A stretch of 64,000 nucleotides of DNA from Panonychus citri (Eukaryota > Arthropoda > Arachnida > Trombidiformes > Tetranychidae), in assembly GCF_014898815.1 (NCBI RefSeq), contig NW_026515498.1, positions 1-64,000 on the forward strand, written 5' to 3'. The notes under the pieces were generated by a model. It saw nothing but the letters and a program-made list of their open reading frames with translations, ran no database searches and was not told where the DNA came from. Position numbers and translations under genes: made by a program. Below are positions 50,462-57,576 of this stretch, in pieces. Each line of letters begins with the position of its first letter. Within the stretch, counting starts at the first letter, position 1.

Positions 50462-53400
50462 TTAATTTGAAATTCTGTAGTGTCCATATGCATATGATTT
50501 GGTATCTATCAAGTATCGTTTATCTTCAAATGGTGTTATACAGATTTTCTTTTGTTTAATCATTTGAATATTGTGTTCACGAGAGTTGATTCTAATGAAG
50601 CTATGACAGTGTATCAGACTTGAGTAGAGTGAGTTTGTATATGTCGAAATCTATTTTATGAGACAAAACTGAACGAGGAACACCTTTAGCTTTCTTCGTA
50701 ATACTGTTACTGGTTTTAAGGCATAAAGCTTGACGTAATCCAACAAATTCAGTTATAGGATCAGCTGGACATTCATCTTTGAGATACCCGATTTTTCTTA
50801 TTAATAGAAGAATACAGTCTATGATCAGTGGGGTAGTTAGAAAAGTCCATTATCGATGCGAACCCTTGAGATCGTCAACTAAATCTTGTGTTTTGATGTG
50901 ATAAATAAGACTATCGGTATCCGTGTAAATGAGTTCGATATTTGGTCCATAATGCTGCTTGAAAGTTTCATAGTGGAGCTGATACATTTTTAGCTTTGCT
51001 AATTCCAAAACCGTGAAACCAACAGCAATAGGTTTATCCATCTTTACTTTTAGTTTTTTCATCTCAAAAATGACTTTATCATCCTCCAGTATCAAAAATC
51101 TTTGTGAATGATTTTTTCTCAATGCTCTAGCTGCGTGAATATCATTCAGAGCTAGTTCAACATTGATATGTTTCCTCTTGTCTTCGATGGTTTTTCCATA
51201 AAGAGAATTGACCATTAACTTCCAAAAATCTTTTTGAAAATCAGTTGTGGATGCAGTTCGTTTTTGAGTACAAAAGTCTACATACTCATATAACCAAGGT
51301 CTTTGATTGAACTTGACACCACGATGAACTTTTTCAACCTTCAGCCCATTTTGAACGTAAAATTTGAGTGTACGATAATGAATAACGTAATTTCTCTTTG
51401 TGTAAAATGTTGTAACCAATTTTGTAGTTGAAACATTTGATAGCCCGACTCCAGTTAGAACCTCAAGAAGATCCTTCTGATAGGGACTGTATATCTCTGG
51501 ATGGATAAGCATTTTGTGGAGCCATAGGAAAATCATTGTGTTCGTCATGTAGATCATCGATAACTTAGATCAACTTCAAGAATGAAGCCTACATCTGAAT
51601 CATCAGAACAAGAGAGAACGTGAGTCAAAAGTTATCATCTATTGTACACCATTCATAACCGTCTACGGGCAGCCGTTCAGACATCGCATATCCATACAAA
51701 TTGTTGACATCGAGATAAAGTATATAACTCTTTGTACGATCCGCTTGATAATCTGAACAAGCTGGATTATTTGGAATCACGTGCCGATTAGATACCATTG
51801 TAAGTCCCCCTCTGATACCTTTTTCAATCATCAAAAGCATTTCAATGTCAGTGAAAAGTTGTAGCTCGATTCTCGTAACCTTCAATGCAGCTGCCCATGT
51901 TAATCCAGGAGCTGAGTAGTGATGGAGTGGATCAATATTGAAATTCTCGATACTTGTCGAACGAAAGTTTTCAAAAACAGCAGCTAACAACAACACATCA
52001 ACCTTGAGATAAATGTCATGTAAATCCAACAGTTTCGTACAGTTGAATGATTGCCAGATTTCCTTAACATGCTCATATTGTTCATCACTTATCTCACTAT
52101 CTGTTAAACTTGATTTGAATTCAGACTTATCAGGTAATGATGTTTCTTCAAACTTTTCAAGTGAATCCAAATATTCATATGGTAAGATACATTTTCTGGT
52201 TAGAGATGTGACATTGATGTTGGCGAAAAGTTGATGTAAATATCTTTCTTTTCTACAGTTTCCAATGATGCTGATAACTTATCAAGACTTGCCGGAAGGA
52301 ATGCAAAACTATCCAAAACCGTAATCTACCAATAGTGAAGCCAATGTACTTTTCTATCGTATGTGGGATAAGTTGTGGAACACGATCTTGTAAGTTATTC
52401 CTGTTTATTGACTTGATAATGATATGCCCGTCAAAGTTTTTGAGATTATGAAACAGCACAGGTATAGTTCCAGGTAACCTGTACTCTAAATTACATTTGA
52501 CATGTGCGGCTCCACGATAAACACCAGTCATGTGATCATGATCTCTAACAGATGGATCTGTTAGCAAATTCCCACAAATATGACAGGTTGTTGAAGACTG
52601 GAAATTTTCTTCATCGACAGGTGACATTAAAAGAGGTTTCTTGGAAGTTTGATATAATTTAATATCCATGATTCTGCGGTGTAAAGGCTATTCATGAATC
52701 TCTCCAATATTTTCTCCAAACCAAATCTTGATAGATGATTTCATTTTCCCAATTGATGGCCACGTATCCATAACTACATGGAATTAAATCAGCAATAGTA
52801 AGTGGGTCATCTAACTTAACATTCAGCGTTTCAAAATCAGCATAAATCGTAACTGGAAACCTCATCTCCTTCCGAAAGTCTTTTCGTTTCAAGATCGATG
52901 ATTCAACTGATGGTAATACAACAGTTTGTGGATGGAATAAAAGACAATTTGATAAGTGATCATCTAATTTCTGTTGAGAAGGAAATCCAAAGAGACATCT
53001 GAAACAGAAATATCTATTTCTGAGCCCTTGTTTTGATGCAAATCTGTTGAAGTGTTTGATTAAAAAATAGTGACCATCATGTAGAAAAAGATTGACATGC
53101 CTTATTTTGTTTTCTTTCGTTATAGCGAGAGGTACGATTGTTCTTGTGCCCAAAATAAGAGAATATACGTTGATGCTGATATCATTCTTTCTTTCAAACT
53201 TTGGAATATCAGCTACTGACACATCACCACGAACATCAGAAAAGTCATAAAGGTGAGTAAATTGACGATATTTTGCTGCACGTTCTGGATGAGTTCTCAT
53301 AGGATGGAGTGCACCCAGGACGGAGTACATAAAACAATCACTTCTGGTTTTGATCGATAACAAGCAGCACTTGTTAGAAATGAATTGTGGTGGTTTATGA

Positions 53401-54878
53401 TTAACACAATGTGTGGAACGTATTTTCCGATGAAAATGTCAACGAGCTCAATGTTTACTAAAATCCATCCTGAACCTCGTGCAGTAAATTGATCAATGCT
53501 AACTTGTATATCACCCAGTTTATCAAGAATACTTGACTTCTTATCAGTTCCAAGAAAACAGGCATCAATTGGTGATTGAAAAGTTGCCGATCGAGTAGCG
53601 TCATTTTCAATTAATGGATTATAGAAAAGACACTTTATTGCGATACCAAATTTTAGGCAGTGAAATATCCTATTAGGTGTTCCAACAGATGCACCATTTG
53701 ATCCAAAATTCTTCCAACAACTACCAAAATATCAAAATCTCCATTATCAACTTCGTGGCGATAAACCACATAATGACCACCAAATGCTGAACTGTGAAGA
53801 TTTAGTGAACCAAAAATTTCTGGTACCAATGATTGATCGATTGGTACTCTAATTGGATGACATAATCTCATGTGAGAGTTAAGGTAAACTTCTCTCGTGT
53901 ATCTTTTCCCACATTGATTACAAACGAAGTTTCGGCTTGTGGATGGTCGATATTCCGAATGGTTATGATTCAAATCATCATGGAGCTGTGAAGCTAACAC
54001 ATGTGATTGATTTTGAAGAGATTCCGATGGCGTAGGTTGTCGAGGATCAAGAGTTTGAGCAAATAAATCATTCAATCGTTGTTGAAAACTCTCAAAAGTT
54101 TGCTGTTGTTGTATCGGGTCAAAAGGTTGATTCTGCTGGACTGGATCAGAAGGTTGGATCTCATTGATTGGATCAAAAGATTGAAGCTGTTGGACTGGAT
54201 CAGAAGGTTGGATCTCATTGATTGGATCAAAATATTGAAGCTGTTGGACTGGATCAGAAGGTTGGATCTCATTGATTGGATCAAAGATTGAAGCTGTTGG
54301 ACTGGATCAAGATATTGAGTCAAATTGATACCATCAGGAAAGAGTTCGTTGAGATCAGGCAAGTAACGCTCTATATCAGCGATGATTTGGCTATCAAAAT
54401 CTTCATTAAAGTTAACGTTTACGTCCATCACCTCATCATCTGAAGAAATATTGATCAACTCATCGTCATCACTCGTAAGATCTATGCACTCAGCCTGGAC
54501 GTTTCGTGAAGTATCATTCCTGATAGCATCTACGATGGGAAGACAGCTTGAAGATCCTAACGTAAACAAGCTATTTCTCGAACAGGGTTGGACCAAACAG
54601 ATACAATCATGTAGAATATACAATTGAAAATTTCCATAGGAATGTTGACAACATGGGCAGATGATAACCTAATATAAATATAAATATAAATATTTGAACA
54701 AAAAAAATTAATATATAGAATGATCGGTTTTAATTATTAGAAACGAAACTATATTTGTCAAAATACAATAAGATCAGCTTTTACAAAGTGAAAGCTAAGA
54801 AATCTTACGTATATTGATAGTAATGTGAAGAATTTCTCTCAATGAAAAATAATATCTAAAATGAAAACAACTCACCAT
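50462..54878 (-). pseudogene. Protein-primed DNA polymerase B with long N-terminal extension, frameshifted
   Basis: Would replicate the element. In protein order: one-codon exon 1 (ATG, 54878-54876); intron 54875-54669 (GTGAGT donor, TTATATTAG acceptor); Cys-rich start (CPCCQH); acidic stretch with IDLTSDDDE and INISSDDE; 18-residue repeats; a C2H2 finger (CNQCGKRY, then HMRLCH); then the polymerase. Exonuclease motifs are YADFETLN, FHNLKNFDGH and YLKVDVLLLAAVF. Between Exo I and Exo II is a HNH-like zinc site, CHICG with DHDHMTG. Palm motifs: A LDVNNLYGYAM, B KLMVNSLYGKT, C IYTDTDSLIYH. The C-terminus carries SITKKAKGVPR, KRYLIDTKSYAYGHY and a TAA at 50464-50462. Seven or more frame changes (for example near 54290, 53640, 53370, 52680, 52210, 51590 and 50855) make it inactive. 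AATAAA on the minus strand at 50363-50368 may end the transcript. Confidence 0.93.
54110..54310. repeat. 54-bp in-frame coding repeat in the polymerase extension
   Basis: About three and a half copies of a 54-bp unit, each with CTGTTGGACTGGATCAGAAG on the plus strand. In the sense direction it encodes an 18-residue unit with DPVQQLQ and FDPINEIQPS. The copy nearest the protein start (near 54281-54295) has lost one A relative to the others, breaking the frame between the acidic N-terminus and the repeats. Confidence 0.85.
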
Positions 54879-55026
54879 TTTGTTAACAGAAAGATGAGAC
54901 AGATTGACGAAGAAAAAAGAAGAAAAGTTTAAACAGTTTGATTAGAGATGAGAAAGATTGTTTATTTGATTGTTGACAGTTAGCGAGTATGAATTAGACT
55001 GATGTTAAAGTGAAAGTAATCTTGTC

Positions 55027-55034
55027 TTTTTATA
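55027..55034 (-). promoter_or_regulatory. TATA box of the polymerase gene
   Basis: The minus strand reads TATAAAAA about 150 nt before the one-codon first exon of the polymerase. With a start near 55000 the 5' UTR would be about 120 nt. It lies just left of the 74-bp repeat array. Confidence 0.55.
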
Positions 55035-55051
55035 CTTTCTTGTTAAAAACA

Positions 55052-55465
55052 TTATTTTAATCTTTAATGTGATTGGTTAAAACTTGTTTGTTTAATTTTA
55101 ACATTTATTACGTAAGACATTCTTGTTACTTTAATCTTTAATGTGATTGGTTAAAACTTGTTTGTTTAATTTTAACATTTATTACGTAAGACATTCTTGT
55201 TACTTTAATCTTTAATGTGATTGGTTAAAACTTGTTTGTTTAATTTTAACATTTATTACGTAAGACATTCTTGTTACTTTAATCTTTAATGTGATTGGTA
55301 AAACTTTTTGTTTAATTTTAACATTTATTACGTAAGACATTCTTGTTACTTTAATCTTTAATGTGATTGGTTAAAACTTTTTTGTTTAATTTTAACATTT
55401 ATTACGTAAGACATTCTTGTTACTTTAATCTTTAATGTGATTGGTTAAAACTTTTTTGTTTAATT
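55052..55465. repeat. 74-bp tandem repeat array between divergent promoters
   Basis: Five to six near-identical copies of a 74-bp unit. Each complete copy has ATTGG (an inverted CCAAT box) in GTGATTGGTTAAAAC and the perfect palindrome TTACGTAA. The palindromes lie at 55108, 55182, 55256, 55328 and 55402, spaced 74, 74, 72 and 74 bp. TTACGTAA is the ideal site for E4BP4/vrille and PAR-type bZIP factors. The array sits between a leftward TATA box (55027) and a rightward one (55498), so an enhancer or shared promoter element is the natural reading; a replication element is an alternative. Confidence 0.9.
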
Positions 55466-55497
55466 GCAACATTGCTGTTCATATCTACAAATAATCA

Positions 55498-55503
55498 TAT
55501 AAA
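55498..55503 (+). promoter_or_regulatory. Right-arm rightward TATA box
   Basis: TATAAA in CATATAAAGG, about 30 bp before an initiator-like TTCACTTA (55528) and about 80 bp before an ATG at 55579. It lies immediately right of the 74-bp array. Confidence 0.6.
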
Positions 55504-55578
55504 GGCTTCGGTTTTTACTACACTTAGTTCACTTAACTTTATTCCTTTCAATCATCAATTTCACTAAACTTCATAAAA

Positions 55579-56021
55579 ATGGATTTACTATCGTTTTTTT
55601 ATTGGTCTCTCATTTTCTGATGATGTTCATAGCTTTTTGTTGGTTAGGTGGTATCTTCTTCCACAGAAGAAGATTATAAAAAAGTAGATCTACTCAGTGT
55701 GGGTCAACTTAGTAGAAAATCGCTGATGGATGACGTTAATCGGATTGAATTACTTGCGTAAGTATTTTAACTAATTTATGTTTCAAAACATGTGCTAATC
55801 TTATTAAATTTTTTTAAACGCATCTAAGAGATCCGAACGTATCAATTTCCATAAGACATCTCCGTATGATTAACATGCTTTCCATGAGAGACAGTCATTG
55901 GACTATCACACCAGTGATCAAGTTACTAGGAGAACTTCGTTGGATGATTATAAGCGAGCTATATCAAACAGATGGAGAAGCTTTCGATAAATTTGATATG
56001 GAAGAAGAATTACTAAAATAA
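55579..56021 (+). CDS. Unknown spliced Polinton gene of the right arm
   Basis: A plausible three-exon gene. Exon 2 starts after an acceptor at 55646-55647 and encodes VVSSSTEEDYKKVDLLSVG and RKSLMDDVNRIELLA. Intron 55758-55828 (71 bp, GTAAGT donor, CTAAG acceptor) splits an alanine codon. Exon 3 continues DPNVSIRHLRMINML, then HWTITPVIKLLGELRWM and an acidic EEELLK end, stop 56019-56021. The ATG at 55579 fits the promoter, but its exon ends one base out of phase with exon 2 at the GTCTCT donor. A one-base loss in its T run would explain that, so the gene may be broken. Helical and charged; no family recognised. It ends 50 bp before the convergent TBP-like gene. Confidence 0.5.
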
Positions 56022-56071
56022 AAGATTTAAAAGTATACTTGATATCAAATTGAAATTATTTTATTTTTTAT

Positions 56072-56567
56072 TCACTTTTTAAATAACATAGTACGCGTAC
56101 AAAAATCATTCAGAGATGAATCAATTTGATGAATCTCTTTAGCTCCGGTTATTATAATTGAACCTGTTGTATAATAAATAATTGTTACATTTTCTATTTT
56201 CATATAAATGGCTGGATATATTTCTGGCTCATATTTAGTTACATTGGAATAGGTTTTAATCAGATCGTTAGTGTTGAACGCGTAAGGAAGGAAACTGTGG
56301 GCAGTGATATTTACTACTTTAATAAAGTTAACACTCCGATTTGAATAGATTTCTTGTAATAGATATCCTGGTAGTGTTACATCTTTGAATCCTGTTGCGG
56401 TTATTTTGCCAGATGAAAATACTAGAATACACCTCCATTCTTTCGAATAACTTCGGCATTAAATCTTTTCTCCTTCCGGAATTATCGACATTTATAACAA
56501 CAGGACCATCTAATTTCCATAAGGATACAATGTTAACGATCTCATATTTTAAAGAATCGGTTTCCAT
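56072..56567 (-). pseudogene. TATA-binding-protein-like gene, one frameshift
   Basis: The reading, corrected only for frame, shows two half-repeats as in TBP. First half: a KYEIVNIVSLWKLDGPV strand-helix region, then (after a one-base shift near 56430) CILVFSSGKITATGFKDV, matching the F-SSGK-TG signature of TBP repeat 1. Second half: FIKVVNITAHSFLPYAF, then KYEPEIYPAIYM, matching the YEPE-FP motif of TBP repeat 2, and a TTGSIIITGAKEI strand, matching SGK-TGAK. Length (about 165 codons) equals a bare TBP core. DNA-contacting positions are diverged: Gly-Ser replaces Gly-Lys in the second signature. It would bind promoter DNA, perhaps the element's own TATA boxes. The identification rests on motifs by eye, but their order and spacing fit well. 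Confidence 0.7.
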
Positions 56568-56777
56568 GATAAAATGAAATATGACGGTATTGTTTTATTA
56601 AGCACTATCCATAAAGTTGAGAACAGCAATATGATCGTTAGTATCAATATCACCCTTTGATCATTCTTTTCATCAGTAGATCCAAGTTCTTTATCTTCAC
56701 TGACAGTTTCAGCTGTAGATGTTGATGGTATTGATTCTTTGAAATTGTACCTGGCTGACCTTCAGAATCAGATTCCT
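56549..56777 (-). pseudogene. Acidic linker and membrane-anchor segment after the dUTPase
   Basis: Just past the stop of the dUTPase frame, the minus strand continues coding-like in shifted frames: AKIEESDSEGQPG, then a Ser/Thr/Glu stretch (STSTAETVSEDKELGSTDE). A hydrophobic segment of about 18 residues follows (VILILTIILLFSTLWIVL), with a short tail to TAA at 56551-56549. It overlaps the start of the TBP-like gene by 19 nt. This may be the original C-terminus of the dUTPase gene, making a tail-anchored protein, or a separate small membrane protein. Confidence 0.4.
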
Positions 56778-57215
56778 CTATTTTAGCGATCTTTTAGCAC
56801 TTTCGCTGTTGTATGTTTTATCTTGAGGTGGAGAATCAAATTCAGGTTGGATAAGTAATATGTATGTACGAGGTTGAATTATTAATTGAGCGATCCGATC
56901 ACCTCTTGATACAATATGATCACTTTCACCAAAATTGAAAAGAAGAACTCTAAGAGGACCTTTGTAATCTGGATCTATTACACCGGCGCCAACACTGATA
57001 AAATTGTTCCAAGCTAATCCAGATCTCGGTAAAATATGACCAAAATGATCAAATGGTAGGTCAATCGAGATATCAGTATTGATCAAACTTTTACCTTTAG
57101 CTGGTACAACTGTATCGACTGAGCTATAAAGATCAAGTCCAGCGGAATGAGCTGTACCACGAGTTGGAACGTGAGCGTTTTTAGAGAGCTTTTGGTACCT
57201 AATAAAAACAGACAT
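56778..57215 (-). CDS. dut: dUTPase (dUTP pyrophosphatase)
   Basis: An open frame of 145 residues. Trimeric dUTPases hydrolyse dUTP to dUMP and diphosphate, keeping uracil out of DNA. Motif 1 is AHSAGLDLYSS, motif 2 PRSGLAWN, motif 3 GAGVIDPDYKGPLRVLLFN (the uracil-recognition hairpin and catalytic Asp), motif 4 RGDRIAQLI. The glycine-rich motif 5 that closes over the phosphates (RGxGGFGSTG in the family) is absent; the protein instead ends FDSPPQDKTYNSESAKRSLK. Without it, activity would be low or the protein has another role. It starts 62 bp inside the right inverted repeat with a TATA box just upstream, and is read inward. Among the best-preserved genes of the element, though its stop may come from a frameshift (next segment). 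Confidence 0.88.
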   Translation of the reverse strand: MSVFIRYQKLSKNAHVPTRGTAHSAGLDLYSSVDTVVPAKGKSLINTDISIDLPFDHFGHILPRSGLAWNNFISVGAGVIDPDYKGPLRVLLFNFGESDHIVSRGDRIAQLIIQPRTYILLIQPEFDSPPQDKTYNSESAKRSLK

Positions 57216-57260
57216 TACGAAATATTATTCTCGAATGAATGTCATTTTGAGGTTGTTTGC

Positions 57261-57268
57261 CTTTTATA
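57261..57268 (-). promoter_or_regulatory. Right-arm TATA box at the inner TIR edge
   Basis: The minus strand reads TATAAAAG, 9 bp inside the right inverted repeat and about 46 bp before the dUTPase ATG, directing transcription inward. It is the counterpart of the left-arm TATA box at 43990. Confidence 0.6.
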
Positions 57269-57276
57269 CTGTTTAA

Positions 57277-57570
57277 TTTGTCCTAGAGGTGACAGTAGTT
57301 AAACTGATTAAAACCTGTTTGTCTTGGAGATGACAATGTATTTTAAATGTATTGAATTAAAACAGGTTTGAGGTGGAGTAGAAATGGCAGTGTTACTTCT
57401 AAGCCAAATTATACGCGCTGTTTTGAATGGGGTGGGTGGAAGTGGCAGGACATTTCTGGACATGGGGTGAAATGACAGTGGAGTAGAAATGACAGTGGAG
57501 TAGAAATGACAGTGGAGGAAGTGGCATGTAAAAAATTATGGTGGGTCCGGGGTGGACATTTATTGCTACT
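57277..57570. repeat. Right terminal inverted repeat, 294 bp
   Basis: Reverse complement of the left repeat, with small differences. It contains three copies of a 17-bp unit (GTGGAGTAGAAATGACA) and ends CATTTATTGCTACT. Confidence 0.9.
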
Positions 57571-57576
57571 AGTGAC
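57571..57576. repeat. Target site duplication, right
   Basis: AGTGAC, identical to 43576-43581. Confidence 0.92.

Larger units (their letters stand above)
43582..57570. mobile_element. Polinton/Maverick element, complete but decayed (13,989 bp)
   Basis: Bounded by inverted repeats that start AGTAGCAATAAATGTCCACC at both ends and by the 6-bp duplication AGTGAC. Inside are the family's hallmark genes: protein-primed DNA polymerase B, retrovirus-like integrase with chromodomain, FtsK/A32-type packaging ATPase, adenovirus-type cysteine protease, and major (double jelly-roll) and minor (penton-like) capsid proteins. The length is slightly below the usual 15-20 kb. Left-arm genes run on plus, the polymerase on minus, and the right arm has genes on both strands. 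Almost every gene has frameshifts or stops, so the copy should be inactive. The accessory genes (TBP-like, dUTPase, possible PC4-like) are less usual. The intact TSD shows insertion as one unit. Confidence 0.95.

Noticed and set aside
54079..54627. Plus-strand ORFs with repeated DWIRRLDLIDWIK
   Set aside because: Antisense readings of the 54-bp coding repeat and acidic stretch of the polymerase extension.
55052..55465. CRISPR-like regular repeat spacing
   Set aside because: Whole 74-bp units are nearly identical, with no unique spacers; this is a tandem satellite in a eukaryotic element.
43582..57570. Integrated adenovirus or retrovirus
   Set aside because: The protease and capsid genes are adenovirus-like and the integrase retrovirus-like, but protein-primed polymerase B, chromodomain integrase, packaging ATPase, TIRs and a 6-bp TSD together define a Polinton.
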